A stretch of DNA of 64,000 nt from Lepidostoma basale (GCA_022606425.2 JAHDVF020001336.1:434001-498000), one strand, 5' to 3'; counted from the first letter of the stretch, positions 11,340 to 23,044 are shown. Numbers and translations: made by a program. Notes: generated by a model from the letters alone, not told the origin.

Positions 11340-11405
11340 AGCTATCGAGAATTGAACCTGTGACTCATGAAACATGAGCCAAGCGACTTAACCATTGTAT
11401 CGTAG
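11340..11405 (-). repeat. tRNA-derived SINE head, family 2
   Basis: The minus strand reads CAATGGTTAAGTCGCTTGGC (A-box-like), then CACAGGTTCAATTCTCGATA (B-box-like). A truncated tRNA-like unit. Confidence 0.5.
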
Positions 11406-11444
11406 CAATATTTAAGTATCATATATAAAATCAACGTTTTCGTT

Positions 11445-11680
11445 GTGCTTAGTTGGCGGGGTATTACGAGAGTGGGGGGTGTTCTTGTGGGGTGAGTGTG
11501 GAGGGGATGGAAGACAGTGACTACGGGGGTGGGGGGAACGGGGAGAGGTAGTCGGTACCGTGTCGAGCCGCGCCTCCCGCGCCGGTTACACCTCCGTTTC
11601 CAAGACGAAGCGAACCGGCTGAAGGCACCAATAAACAACATTCGTCAACTATTATCACCTCTGGGGAAAAAACTCAGCTA
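11445..11680. other. G-rich and GC-rich block of unknown nature
   Basis: A G-rich plus strand (GTGGGGGGTGTTCTTGTGGG, GGGGGTGGGGGGAACGGGGA) followed by CGAGCCGCGCCTCCCGCGCC. Reading frames of 61 and 99 residues cross it on either strand without a known motif. I tested it as a missing PMCA tail exon on the minus strand and did not find a convincing match. Confidence 0.4.
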
Positions 11681-11787
11681 AACTTATACTAACACATAGT
11701 AATAAATCATTTTTTTTAAATTGACACCAAAGATTTAATTTTAGAATTTAAATAATGAAAAATTTATGAAAACGGAATTTTTTTAAT

Positions 11788-11893
11788 AACTGCTTCCACT
11801 TTTGTTTTTATTTCCACAGCGACAGGTTTCGCCGGGTAGGCATCGACAGACCGTCGCTGTCGAAATAAATACAAAAGTGGAAGTAGTAATTTA
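11788..11893. repeat. Hairpin, ACTTCCACTTTTGT arms
   Basis: CTTCCACTTTTGTTTTTATT pairs with AATAAATACAAAAGTGGAAG around a loop with CGACAGGTTTCGCC. The same arm sequence forms the core of the 400-base palindrome at 35338-35746. Confidence 0.8.
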
Positions 11894-11989
11894 AAAACAT
11901 CTTTTTATTTAATTATTACGTATAGTGAAATTCTATCAAGAGATTTCAATAAAATCATTTTATTATCTTTATAATTATATATTAAATTT

Positions 11990-12118
11990 AATTCCACTTG
12001 ATTTTATGGGTCTGATCGGTTTCGACAGCTCGCTGCCATCTTCTGGTGGCTCTACCAGAAGATGACAGCGAGCTGTCGAAACCGGTCGAAGCCATAAAAT
12101 CAAGTGGAATCAAATTAA
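11990..12118. repeat. Foldback element, ATTCCACTTGATTTTATGG arms
   Basis: Arms of about 58 bases at 11991-12050 and 12057-12115 are near-perfect complements and include CGGTTTCGACAGCTCGCTG and CAGCGAGCTGTCGAAACCGG. Confidence 0.85.
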
Positions 12119-12261
12119 TTATATATTTTATAATATTTTTTTTGTTTTCATTGTTTACAATGGATTTCTACCAATAAATTTAAATAAACAACATTAATAT
12201 TTCGTATTAGAATTTATTAAACAATATGCAATATGAGCAGAAAATAGTGAATAATGTAGAA

Positions 12262-12352
12262 GGAATCTATCTGGTCGTGTCCAGGCTTGAACCCAAGTCC
12301 TCTGGATCAGGAGCCAAGCGTTCTATCCCCTAGACCACCACCCGATTCCATC
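12262..12352 (-). repeat. tRNA-derived SINE or tRNA-like sequence
   Basis: The minus strand from 12352 reads GGGTGGTGGTCTAGGGGATA (A-box-like), GCTTGGCTCC, then GACTTGGGTTCAAGCCTGGA (B-box-like). The acceptor stem does not close well, so I favour a SINE head over a working tRNA gene. Confidence 0.5.
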
Positions 12353-12424
12353 ATGAGACATGTTTAAATAATTTGTTTATTTATTTAACCCTTTGAGAAC
12401 CAGTGCAAAACCAAGATCACAGAC

Positions 12425-12725
12425 AAATTAAAAAGGTTTCAATCGCATACAACAGTAGATGCGAAAATGGCCGTTCACAGTGGAGCTCTCGTTCCAACAC
12501 TTGCGTATGGAAACGAAGCATTAAACTGGCAGAAGAAGGATGAGAGCAGAATTAATAGAGGGAATGAGATCTCTTAGACGCATGTGCGTAAAAGCCATAA
12601 ATTGCAGATTTTAAAATGTTGATATCATGAAGGAATGTAGAGTTGAAGAAAGTATTATGAACAAAATTATGAAAGGATCACTGCGTTGGTTTGGACTTAT
12701 AGAACACACGGAGAAAGAAAGAACA
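12425..12725 (+). mobile_element. LINE fragment, family A
   Basis: GCGAAAATGGCCGTTCACAG, then frames matching NWQKKDESRIN and SLRRMC with frameshifts. Broken before the RGRP block. Confidence 0.75.
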
Positions 12726-12744
12726 GTTAATAAATTATACATAA

Positions 12745-13352
12745 CTAACTAACTGGCAGAAAGAATGGAACGCCACACTGTTCTATCCTGACATACTTCT
12801 CTCGATTCATCTAAATTCATATATCTTGCCATGCATGCACGTCGATTTCTCCGACTATACACGTGACCGACATTTAATATGTGATTGATTTGATCGTGCC
12901 ACGTTTTCCTCAGCCTTCCTCTATTTCTGTATCCGTTCACGCCGTTTACATATACCTTCTTCACCATTCTGTCTTCACTCATTCTTTCCATGTGTCCAAA
13001 CCATCTTAATTACCCTTTCATTATTTTGTTCATAACACTTTCATTCGCACCGCATTCACTTCTTATGCATGAATTTAACACTCTATCGTATAAAGATTTA
13101 AGACAAATTCGTCTTAGAGATCTCATTTCTACCGCATTTATTCTACTTCCATCCTTCTTTTGCCAGCTCCATGCTTCACTTCCATACATAAGGGTCGGCA
13201 CAAGAACACCATTATGCAATGTCATCTTAGCTTTTTTGGATAGGCTTTTGTTTGCGATGACAACTTTAAGTGCAAAATTTACTGTTGCCTGCCCCAACCC
13301 TTCTTTCAATATCCTTCTCCACTCTCCCATCCATTGTAAACATACTTCCTAA
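12745..13352 (-). mobile_element. LINE fragment, family A
   Basis: The minus strand codes for SKKAKMTLHNGVLVPTLMYG, SEAWSWQKKDGSRINAVEMR and later GRLRKTWHDQINHILNVGHV. A frameshift near 13000 separates two frames. Tail complement near 12745. Confidence 0.85.
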
Positions 13353-13384
13353 AAAAAAAAATTCATCCATTTGTTTTTGAGTAC

Positions 13385-13480
13385 TCAATCAAGGAAGACC
13401 GTGGAAAACAGTATATGGCCAAATTAATCAAATTTTAAAGATCGGGCATGTCAGAAGTTGGAAATACGGCGTACAAGTAT
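13385..13480 (+). mobile_element. LINE piece, family A
   Basis: AAGACCGTGGAAAACAGTAT and CCAAATTAATCAAATTTTAA match the RGRPRKTWHDQINQILK block, without the rest of the copy. Confidence 0.6.
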
Positions 13481-13489
13481 GATTAGAAA

Positions 13490-13975
13490 TGCTGTATGAT
13501 TGTAGACCAAACCGCAGAGCTAAAAAGAAGAATTGGACTAAGCTGGGCAGCTTTCGGAAACTTGAGTTACATCCTTAAAAAACGGAAAATACCGATCAAC
13601 CTGAAACGAAAAGTCTATGAAGCCTGCGTTCTGCCAGTTGGTACTTATGGTCTCGAAACTGTTACACTTTTCAAACAAAGTGCCGAGAAACTGCGAGTAA
13701 CCCAAAGAGCCATGGAAAGAGCCATGTTAGGAATAAGCCTAAGAGACAGAGTCAGAAACGATACGGTGAGAGAAAAAAAAAAACAAAGGTCACTGACATC
13801 ATCCACCGGGTGGCGACTCTAAAATGGCAATGGGCAAGTCACGTAGACAGAAGCTCAGATGAAAAGTGGACAAGAAGACTGCTGTGGACGGAAGAGTGGA
13901 CGGCGAAGAGAAGTGCAGGGCGACCGCAACTACGGTGGAAGGATGATCTGAACAGACACGTCAGAATAACCTTAT
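13490..13975 (+). mobile_element. LINE fragment, family B
   Basis: C-terminal part of an endonuclease-reverse transcriptase: ELKRRIGLSWAAFGNLSYIL, then KRKVYEACVLPVGTYGLETV, AMERAMLGISLRDR, and in a second frame LKWQWASHVDRSSDEKWTRR. It is the same family as 30840-31560 and 59940-61400. One frameshift near 13780 (run of A). Confidence 0.85.
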
Positions 13976-14361
13976 GTAAAATAATGGTTTGTTTTTATTT
14001 TTTATAAAACGATGTTTGCGAATGGCACTCGGTTTCAAAGGGTTAAAGGACATTTTTTAAATATTTTTTTTTGCTTCATGCTAAAATCAATCAGCATTAT
14101 TTTTAATAAATATAAAATATAAATATATTTAAAATGTATGAAGAGAGCATGTAATATTTTTATTATGGTATTATTTATTATATTTAATCATCTGCATCAT
14201 ATAATATGCTATTATACGTACAGAAAGATTTCGAAATATAGTTTAAAATTATAAAATTAATTTAAAACAATTAAAAATGTTGGTAAGATATTATGTATAA
14301 AACACCATATAAAACCTTCCCTTAACGGTGCTGCGTAACTAGTACACATTGTTTCTAATAA

Positions 14362-15065
14362 CATTAAGGGCAGTCAGAGGTCTGAAAAAATCAAGTATAT
14401 TAAATATTATTTTTATTCAGTAATTTAATTTATTTTATAAAACCAACAATACAAAATTATTATATGAAGTTTTAACTTGATTTGAGCCAAATTTAAAATA
14501 CATATAAATAATATATGAATTTACAGGAGCACCACATGAATAAAACCTTTTTTTTTTAAATCGGAATTAGAAACTAATAATTTATATATCTACTGTTATA
14601 TTAAATTTTAATATATTATTGTAAATTACGAGTGTGAAAAATATATTGAAATATGTATATTTTTTTAGTAAATATTTTAACGTCCTCTACCAGAACGTGC
14701 CCTTATATTTTTATATTATTTAAAATATTTTTATGTGTTATTTTATTTTGTATCATTGTATTTTATATAATTTATTTTAGATTTATTATGTAGACGTTGA
14801 ATGATCGAAGTGTGCGCGGGAGATGCCTATTGGTGGCGATGAGGTTCGCAACCCATCACACCGCGTCTCTCGCGTTGGCGAAAAGAGAAGGAAAGAGTGC
14901 AGCATCGATTAAAGTGTTGCAGTCAATTCTTTCTGTATACCCTTTCGGGGAAACGGCGTGATGGTTAGTTAGTTAATATATGAAGTTATCGCCATATCTG
15001 TTGGACCCTGTTCCATAATGCGGTGACCATTATAACTTCTTACAGGTTCATCTTAAATCATTTAA
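14362..15065. mobile_element. Broken copy of the 7365-8182 element, with an insertion
   Basis: 14362-14520 matches the left arm (AGTCAGAGGTCTGAAAAAAT, CCAACAATACAAAATTATTA). 14975-15065 matches the inner part (GAAGTTATCGCCATATCTGT). Between them lie AT-rich sequence, a GC-rich stretch at 14800-14930 and a family A LINE terminus at 14930-14980. Confidence 0.7.
14930..14980 (+). mobile_element. LINE 3' terminus, family A
   Basis: TTTCGGGGAAACGGCGTGAT followed by GGTTAGTTAGTTAA; only about 50 bases are left. Confidence 0.7.
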
Positions 15066-15770
15066 AAAAAATAGATTCGAATTACAGTATCAATCGGTCT
15101 CGAGCCCTTCCTTGAGCGGATCTTTCGTAATATGGTTTTTGCAAATATAATTAAAATAATATCACTTTTCAAATCTGTTTAATTAAATCAATATTAATGC
15201 CATTTTGAAATGTGCATTCGTTACACAGCACCGTAAGACACGTATTTTTTAAGTGTAGAAACGAAAAGGTTTAACATAGATATATTATAATTAAAGAAAT
15301 ACGTTTTTATTAACGTTAGCTATATGCTCACATTTAAAAAAATTATTTATATATAGTTTTAAATTATATTTCTACAATTCCTAAACTGAATACGGTATTT
15401 TAATATTATACTCAACGCTGGGTTAGAAATAATTTTAATAAATATATAGGGTAAGCCCTATAAGTGGGGATCAAATTAAAAAAAAAAAACATTTTTAGTT
15501 ATAAAATAAATAATTATGTAAAATATTTTACTACGTATTTAAAATTATGTTGAGATGATTGTGTTTATTGTTTTATAATTGTTAATTATTTTTAAATGAT
15601 ATATTCGTTTAATTAAAAAAAATTGCTATAAGTTCATCTAGTCTACCGAGTTATCTAGTTGTCATTCATTTCTTTTTATTGTTGAAAACAATTATAAATT
15701 AAAACGGTAATAAAAATAAAATTAAAATGATAATAATATAACACAAATGCGATGGGACCGCGAGCTGGCG
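15066..15770. other. AT-rich sequence without recognised features
   Basis: Nothing recognised apart from A/T runs. Confidence 0.4.
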
Positions 15771-15774
15771 GTGT

Positions 15775-16640
15775 ATGTATATATACATATACATGCACAC
15801 ATACACTTTTACATATACATTTACATGTAAATGTAAACATGTACATTCACATATACATATATCATGTACATACATTGTACATATACACATACATGCACAT
15901 ATACACATGTACATATACACATATACATACATTGTACATATACACATACATGCACATATACACATGTACATATACATGCACATATACACATATATATGCT
16001 AATATACACAATGTACATATACATGTAAATGTAAACATGTACATTCATATATACATATATCATGTACATATATATACACATGTACATATACATGTACATA
16101 TACACATACACATGTACATATACACACACATGCACATATACACATGTACATATACACACATATATATGCGATAATATACACATGTACATATACATACACA
16201 TGTACATATACACGCACATATCGTCGGTTCAAAGATAAAACTCATTAAGTGACATTTTAATTTTTAATTTTTTTTTTGCAATTTCTGTATCGGACTTGTG
16301 AATTCTACGTCAGAAAATAATCACCAAGTGTTTTTATTAAAGAATAACTGTTATTCTTTAATAAATACACTTGGTGATTGTTTTCTGACGTAGAATTCAC
16401 AAGTCTGATACAGAAATTGCAAAAAAAAAATTAAAAATTAAAATGTCACTTAATGAGTTTTACCTTTGAACCGACGATATACACATGTACATATACACAT
16501 ATATATATATATGCTAATATACACATGTACATATATACATATATACATGTACATATACACGGCGTATATATACACATTCACATGTACATATACACAGGGT
16601 ATATATACACATGTCCATATATACACATGTGTGTGGAGAT
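15775..16640. repeat. ACATATAC/ACATGTAC microsatellite
   Basis: Alternating purine-pyrimidine repeats (ACACATGTACATATACAC) at 15775-16221 and 16477-16635, split by a palindromic insertion. The long Tyr/His/Ile-rich and Cys/Met/Val-rich reading frames over it are artefacts of the repeat. Confidence 0.95.
16222..16476. mobile_element. 255-base palindromic element inside the microsatellite
   Basis: Ends CGTCGGTTCAAAG at 16222 and its complement at 16464-16476. The arms are about 125 bases, nearly perfect, meeting in TAAAGAATAACTGTTATTCTTTA near 16348. Flanks AT on both sides fit a short A/T target duplication. Confidence 0.85.
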
Positions 16641-17027
16641 ATGATAATATAAGTAGGGGGCACACACGAACGAGCGAGCAATGGGAGCGGAATTACTCGA
16701 GCAGCCGGGCGAAAACAAGCGTGTTAACTCAAAACTGGAAAACATCAAGGAGACATATTTATCGACATTATTCGATTGTGGAAAAAATATCTGATATAAT
16801 TGACTAATAAAAAATATTCATAAAAATGAAAATTTGTCAAAAAATATATATTTATATATTGCCCAAAAATTTGATAATAATGACTTAAAATAATCACGGT
16901 TAATTAAAACGTTGAATTTTTTCCACTATCCAATATGTATATTACAAAATTAATATCAAAAAAATAATTTCTATAAATAAACGATCCACACATTTTGTAC
17001 ATTTAATATCATTTTTACCTTAAACAG

Positions 17028-17145
17028 GTAAACCCAGTTGGGATATATTAAAACCCAGTTGAGAAATATTTAAACCCAGTTGAGAAATATTTAAACCCAG
17101 TTGGGAAATATTTAAACCCAGTAGGGATATATTAAAATCGTTGGT
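17028..17145 (+). repeat. Tandem repeat, 26-base unit
   Basis: Five copies of AAACCCAGTTGAGAAATATT-like units. Confidence 0.9.
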
Positions 17146-17984
17146 AAACATGATCATCTCATATTTACTATACACATTTAATTTATATGTAAAAAAGGCT
17201 GTTTGATTATCGAGTGTGGAGCATTTATTTAAAAAATAAAAACCAAAAAAATAAAAATATTAATTACAAAATTGTGAATTTTCAAAAACCATCAAAATTA
17301 AACTGCAAGAAAAATTATATCACTATTCAAAAGAATTGGGAATAAAATTGGTTTTGTTCATTTCACAATTTTGTAAATAAAACAAAATTAAAATCATTTT
17401 AATATTCATGCTAGAAAAAATATATATAATACATTTATAAAACTGTTGTAAAATTTTGGATATTTTTTTTTTGTATTTATTTCAAAAAATCAAGATTATT
17501 TCGTGTTTCAAAAAGTTATGGAAAAGTAAGGAAAGGAAGTTAATGTGTGAAATTAAAAATATATATAAATAGACATACTGTACAGAGAGAAACTTCAGGT
17601 GAAACAAGAGGAAGCGAGAGAAAGCAAAAGATGAAATTGGAAAATATTGGAACTCGGATATCTCAAGTACAGAAACAGTGGGAATCTTGGAGTTGTAACT
17701 ATTATTTATAAGTGAGGACCATTCACTCTGTTCATCTCATTCTTCTGTACGGGCCTATGTAGTTAAACTCCTCCTAAACGGATGGACTGATTTTGATGAA
17801 ATTTATTGTGTTTCAGTGGGTCCCAGAATGGTTTAGATGCACAATTGGAACCGACAGGTGACCGTTCAAACCTTCTGGGAATAATAATTACGCTAGTATT
17901 TAATAAAATTAAAATATATTTAGATATGCAAAAGCCTTAAACGGGTGTGATTCATAATTATACATATTTTTTTTTCATAAATTT
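17146..17984. other. AT-rich sequence with one unclassified repeat-like stretch
   Basis: 17695-17890 (CTCCTCCTAAACGGATGGAC, GTTTCAGTGGGTCCCAGAAT) reads like a conserved interspersed repeat, class unknown. The remainder is A/T-rich. Confidence 0.35.
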
Positions 17985-18400
17985 AATATTGAATATCGGC
18001 CACGTGAGAACTTGGAAAATCGACGTACTTGCATGTCACGATATATAAATGTTGAGGAAGCTACAGAAAATATTAAATGTCGACCACGTTAAGAGTTGGA
18101 GAAATCGACGTGCGTGCATGTCACGATGTATGAATGTTGAGGAAGCCAGAGAAAATATTGCATGTCGATCATGTGGAGAGTCGGGGAAATGGACGTGCGC
18201 GCATGTCACGATGTTTAAATGTTGAGGAAGCGAGAGAAAATATTGAATGTCGGCCAAGTTAGGAGTTGAAGAAATCAACGTGCGTGCATAACACGATAAA
18301 TGAATATTAAGGAAGCGAGAGAAAAATGTCAGGAATGAAAAACGTAGTGGTCCATTTTTTCTGTCTGCCCCTTCGGGGAAACGGCGTGATGGTTAGGTTG
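17985..18400 (+). mobile_element. LINE 3' end, family A, with an internal 85-base segment in four tandem copies
   Basis: The segment AATATTGAATGTCGGCCA...GAGGAAGCGAGAGAA is repeated four times at about 85-base spacing (17985, 18070, 18155, 18240), then the normal 3' end (CCCCTTCGGGGAAACGGCGT) follows at 18368. Other copies have this segment once. Confidence 0.85.
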
Positions 18401-18417
18401 ATAATTAGCTATTTTTT

Positions 18418-18650
18418 CATTGAAAGAATGGTTAAGAAAATATACGTTAACGATGTGAATGCAGTACGGAGTCAGGGAAGACCGAGGAAAACATGGCATG
18501 ACCAAATTAATTCAATTTTAAAGATCGGATAACTAAGAAGTCAGAAGAATTGACGCGCGTGTATAACTTGCTCTGTATGAATGTAGAGGAAGCTAGAGAT
18601 GTAGTGTGTGGCGGTCCATTCTCTTTGCTTACTCTTCCAAGAAACAATGC
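18418..18650 (+). mobile_element. LINE fragment, family A
   Basis: GAAAGAATGGTTAAGAAAAT begins a segment coding for NAVRSQGRPRKTWHDQIN. Diverged 3' end, no tail. Confidence 0.8.
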
Positions 18651-19100
18651 GAGGGTTTGTTTGTTTCATTAAAATTCTTTAATAGTAATCTATGTTCGGT
18701 ATACGAATCACCTCCGTTCGTCTTTTGCATAAGACATTCTTTTTTTTAAATCTAATTTTCATTGTCACTTATATATGAATTAATATTTGAAAATAATAGT
18801 ATTTAATTTATTTTATATACTTGGGTGGGTAGGTACTTGGTATGAAAAATTATAATATATATAAAATATAGCTACTATTGAGATGTGTTTCTATACATTC
18901 AAAACCCGGTTAAAAGAAAAGGTTATATTGGAAATAAATAAGTAATTAAAAAGAAAGGGTATGTACCGAGAGGGTTGACTTCTTGCAATCAATAAGGGTA
19001 AATTTGCAATCACATATTCATTACTAACGTTATGAATTAAATTGATTTAATTGCAAAAAAAAATACATTGGTTGAAAAATATTTTAATTCACCGTAAAAA
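18651..19100. other. AT-rich sequence without recognised features
   Basis: Nothing recognised. Confidence 0.4.
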
Positions 19101-19114
19101 AAAATATACTCTTA

Positions 19115-19557
19115 CAGTACACTTCCGGAAAATCCATAATTTTTCTCTTTTTATTAATGATGTCCCGTATAGTTTAATCAACAACATTATATTGATTCAA
19201 TAAATATTTAACGGTTGCACCATTTTCAAACTTTTGAATTATTTCGAATTTTTAGTTCAATTGAAAGTACGACTTGTTTGCGTTTATCCATTATTATAGA
19301 CACTTTTCCACGGTAAAATAAAATAAACGATAATGTTTTATGAGTATGAACTAAGCTGCGGGTGCTTTATTGCAAACACACACACACGTATGTTGGCGGT
19401 GGCGCAAATGTGAACTAAACGCCTAATGTCGTTGTGGCAGATTTGAGTTTTTGTTTGCATTATAAGTACTATTGTGAAATATTTTTTCAATGACTTAAAT
19501 GTCCCGGATAATCCGTTTCCCTATCAACCCGACCCCGGAAAATCGGGAGTGTACTGC
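19115..19557. mobile_element. Possible pogo/Tigger-like non-autonomous element
   Basis: CAGTACACTTCCGGAAAATC at 19118 and, inverted, CAGTACACTCCCGATTTTCC at the right end near 19556 look like terminal inverted repeats of a pogo-like element of about 440 bases. No transposase seen. The target duplication is not exact. Confidence 0.55.
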
Positions 19558-19586
19558 ATTATTATTTTATTGAATATCTCTTTACA

Positions 19587-19995
19587 GTTGATAACTATCA
19601 TTTTGATTCTCGTGACATGTGATAGGTAGCTAATCTATCGCCTTTTAATTGTCACGTGAATTCTACACCAGATCAAGGACAGTCACGCTGCCATCTCCGG
19701 GAATCGAACCCGGGACCTTCGGCGTGGTGGTCAAAGCACTTGCCATTCATATAGATCAGAATAAAACTGAAAGATATTACATCATTACAGCGCGAGCCAA
19801 ATCCATGTAAAGGAAATAGCTATCATTTTGATTCTCGTGACATGTGATAGGTAGCTAATCTATCGCCATTTAATTGTAACGTGAATTCTATACCAGACCA
19901 AAGACAGTGTGACAATCACGCTGGCATAGCCAGGAATCGAACCCGGGACCTTCGGTGTGGTAGTCAAAGCACTTGCCACTCATATAGATCAGAAA
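19587..19995 (-). repeat. Two direct copies of a tRNA-derived SINE (family 1)
   Basis: Copies at 19587-19757 and 19818-19995 are very similar. On the minus strand each has GAAGGTCCCGGGTTCGATTC (B box) after an A-box-like GTGGCAAGTGC, then the tail CACGTGACAATTAAAAGGCG and CACATGTCACGAGAATCAAA. Other copies: 33789-33965, 34065-34690 (split), 46690-47375 (split) and 53660-53745. Confidence 0.8.
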
Positions 19996-19999
19996 AAAG

Positions 20000-21355
20000 C
20001 CGACATTTTTATATGTATTTTAAATATTTTTTATATGAAAATTTTACTTTATATAATAAATAATAATTAAATCAATACCCATACCAATTAGTTAAGTATT
20101 TTTTTAAATATAGAAGTTCTAACCCTCGGTAGATACTTGGCTTTATATATAAAGAATGTTGGGATGTATAAATATATATATAAACAGACATATATGATAT
20201 TACATTTGGAGGAAGGGGGAACGTTCTTAATTCAAATTTTTCCTTTCATTTGACAACAGTTTTACACAATACACACAACAGTAAAAAAAAATGTTAAAAA
20301 ATAATAATAATAATAAGACAAGAATTAGGGTACGAAGGACAAACATCACAAAAAGGTAAGAAAAAATAATAAATATATATAAGTAAAAGAATGCACACTA
20401 TAATAAATAAATAAATAAAACAACAAATGAATGATAACTTTATGTTTTCGATGCTTTTCGATGTTAGACACACGTGTTGTATACAAGTTTAATTTAAACG
20501 TAATGTAAAAGCTGAAACCGGTTATGATTTAATACAAAATTGTAATTTAAAAAAAATTATGTTTTTTTTTTCATTTGGGTCACTCTTATGTTTAAGTCTG
20601 CAATATGAAAGCGACGCAAAAATGATATAAATATTAAAAAAAAAAAATTATGTGCCAACAACTGAATTTTCCTATTTCGCTTTTACATACATTCAGAGTA
20701 ACCTTGCATATATATATGAAGAAAAAAATGTGTTAATTAATGTATTATTAAAAATAGCTTTTGTTTTTTTTTTTGTATAGATAAATGCAAAAATATTTAC
20801 AAATATTATTTAAAATTCTAAACAAAATATTAAAGATTTTTTTTTAAATTATTATTATTAAAAAAATTAAAGAATTTAAATCATTTAAATTATTACTTTT
20901 TTATTTTTTAAGCGCGTTTTTTTGGGTTGGTACCATCAATTTAAATTTTGCAAAAAAGATGTAAGCGAACGAGAAAGATTTTTGATTTTTTTTTTGTAAA
21001 AATATATATACGAGTATAAAAGCGAGATGGGCTGTGAACCTCGTCAGAACGGATGCTTCCTTCATCGTTGCTTAATCCTTTCTTAATTTTACAATGTGAT
21101 GATATTATATAACAGAGTATATATATTATATTTTAAATTCGTTCAGTTAAATAATATAAAAAGTTTATTATTTTTTTAAATATATATTAATATTATATAT
21201 ATAATATTTGTTAATCAATATGTATAAATTATTACTTAAAACATTTTTTTAATTGTTTAATAAATATGTATATCATTCAAAGATTTATGTTCCAAATATA
21301 AAAATATTTGTTTTTGAATGTATACAAATACTGGATTTTACCCATTACGGGTTAA
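20000..21355. other. AT-rich, simple-sequence region
   Basis: Many A/T runs, an AATA tetranucleotide run (20400-20420) and AAT trinucleotides (20300). No coding or RNA feature recognised. Confidence 0.45.
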
Positions 21356-21361
21356 TCATTT

Positions 21362-21915
21362 TTAAGGATTAATTGCATCTCAATAGAGACGAAGATGTAA
21401 ATTGCTTAATGCTTACAAATAATCTTAATAGATGGCGCTAGTGTAGATTGAACTAAAAAATGTGAAGTGTTTTAACATAGTAGCATATATTGTCACCCCA
21501 GAGCAATAGTGAGATAAACCAGTGCCATCTTGATAATATAATGCCGTAATGTTCCTTTGATATTGTTTATGGTTTAACTTGGTGGAGGCCTTGCACTTAT
21601 TTGAGTCTCCTAGGCCCACCAAGTCAAACCATAAACAATATGAAAAGGAACATTACGGCTTGTTATAATGTCAAGATGACACTGGTTTATCTCTCACTAT
21701 TGCTCTGGGGCGACGATATACAATTTTCAAAAAAAAATTGTCAGACGTGGTGGTCGTAAGAAGGGCGTGGAATGGGGAATGTTGTTTTAACATAAAGCGA
21801 TCGCTTAACCCAACCAATGACAGGTCATAAGTCCTGTAAACGCCTCGACTACCATATTATTTAAAAAAAAAAAAAAAAAACAATTTACATCTTCGTTACA
21901 TTGAGATACAATTAA
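21362..21915. mobile_element. Inverted-repeat element with an inner 110-base palindrome
   Basis: Outer ends TTGCATCTCAATAGAGACGA (21370) and, inverted, TTGTATCTCAATGTAACGAA (from 21911). An inner hairpin at 21487-21718 has arms with CAGAGCAATAGTGAGATAAA and GTAATGTTCCTTTGATATTG. A related outer end occurs twice at 42388 and 42899 in intron 8. Confidence 0.75.
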
Positions 21916-23040
21916 TCCATAAAAATATTTAATAAATAAAAATTATATTTATTTTTTTTAAATATATTTAAGTCCCTGTGAAATTACTATGTATAATTTA
22001 TGATATAATTTTTATTTTATATTAAAAAATTATATACTCATTAGATATTACATCAAAAAATGCAAACCGTCATGAAGCATAGCTTATGCGATTGAATTAT
22101 AATTTTTTTTTAATATTAAAACACTATTTTTGTCTGTTAACACATTGTATGAGAGTGACTATAAATTATGACCAATATAATTTTTGTTAACAGTATGTTA
22201 CTTCTAGTTCTAAAACTATCTTCAAAATCTCAAAATGGTAAAAAATAATCTTTTTATATTTCAAGAATGAAGTATTTTTATACTTTATGTGTTAAATAAT
22301 AATTTTCACATTTGAAATAACAAATAAACTTTGTAATAATTTATAAAAAAATATATATAAAAGCACTTTTGAATCTTAAAAAAAAAAATGTTAAAATGTT
22401 AAAAATACATAAAAAAAAATTATATATGAAAATATATTTTTTTATTAAGAGGCAAATGTGCAGTTTTTTTTTTAATAAATATTACATTTTGATATTCATC
22501 AAGTGTTAGTGGCCTAGGAAAGCATTAAATAAAATAAAAATATATTTAAAAAAATATGTACATATAATATAAAAAAATATATACAAATTTTTATTATTAT
22601 TTTTTATATTTTAATATAATGCTTCCGTCGGCAATAAGATTATATTATTAAAATGTTTTTTTTTAATAGACAATTTTAAGTCATAAACAAAACATACACG
22701 ATGGAGGAATATACACATATCGAAATATTGTTGACTGTAAGAAATGGGTAAAGAAGGAAGAGTGGGGGATCGGGAGTAGGGAGGAGAGAGTATGCGAGGG
22801 TGGGGGGATGTTGGATTAGACGGGGGTAGTCGTCGTGCACCCTTGGGATCAAAGAACATACAACAAAAAAAACAGAACTGATGAAAGACAGTTATCGTCT
22901 AGCTTCCATATCAGATCAGTAAGATCCTCACGATGGAGACTATATTATAGAAGCATCTGTTAAAAAAAATCTACCAAAAATATATATACATAATAAAAAT
23001 AAATACATTTTTAAAAACTATACTTTTAATTAATACGAAT
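21916..23040. other. AT-rich sequence; one C/T-rich stretch at 22740-22850
   Basis: Nothing recognised apart from A/T runs. 22740-22850 is G-rich on the plus strand (82-residue Pro/Ser-rich frame on the minus strand, 22611-22859). I found no PMCA-like or other motif in that frame. Confidence 0.4.
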
Positions 23041-23044
23041 AAAA

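Larger units (their letters stand above)
12389..14042. mobile_element. TTAA-flanked piggyBac-like element filled with LINE fragments
   Basis: Ends CCCTTTGAGAACCAGTGC and, inverted, CCCTTTGAAACCGAGTGC, with TTAA at 12385-12388 and 14043-14046. The interior holds LINE pieces at 12425-12725 (+), 12745-13350 (-), 13385-13480 (+) and 13490-13975 (+), and no transposase was recognised. Confidence 0.65.

Noticed and set aside
11342..11641. 99-codon minus-strand frame as a PMCA tail exon
   Set aside because: After a possible acceptor at 11630 the phase-0 reading stops within about ten codons and has no calmodulin-helix continuation.
12262..12352. Functional tRNA gene
   Set aside because: A- and B-box-like words are present, but the acceptor and anticodon stems do not pair well by eye. 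Treated as a SINE head.
15699..16807. Long overlapping reading frames of 60-140 codons on both strands
   Set aside because: They translate the ACATATAC/ACATGTAC microsatellite (Tyr-Thr-His-Ile or Cys-Met-Tyr-Val repeats) and have no independent support.
22611..22859. 82-codon minus-strand Pro/Ser-rich frame as a PMCA tail exon
   Set aside because: No convincing acceptor and no recognisable motif; probably low-complexity sequence.
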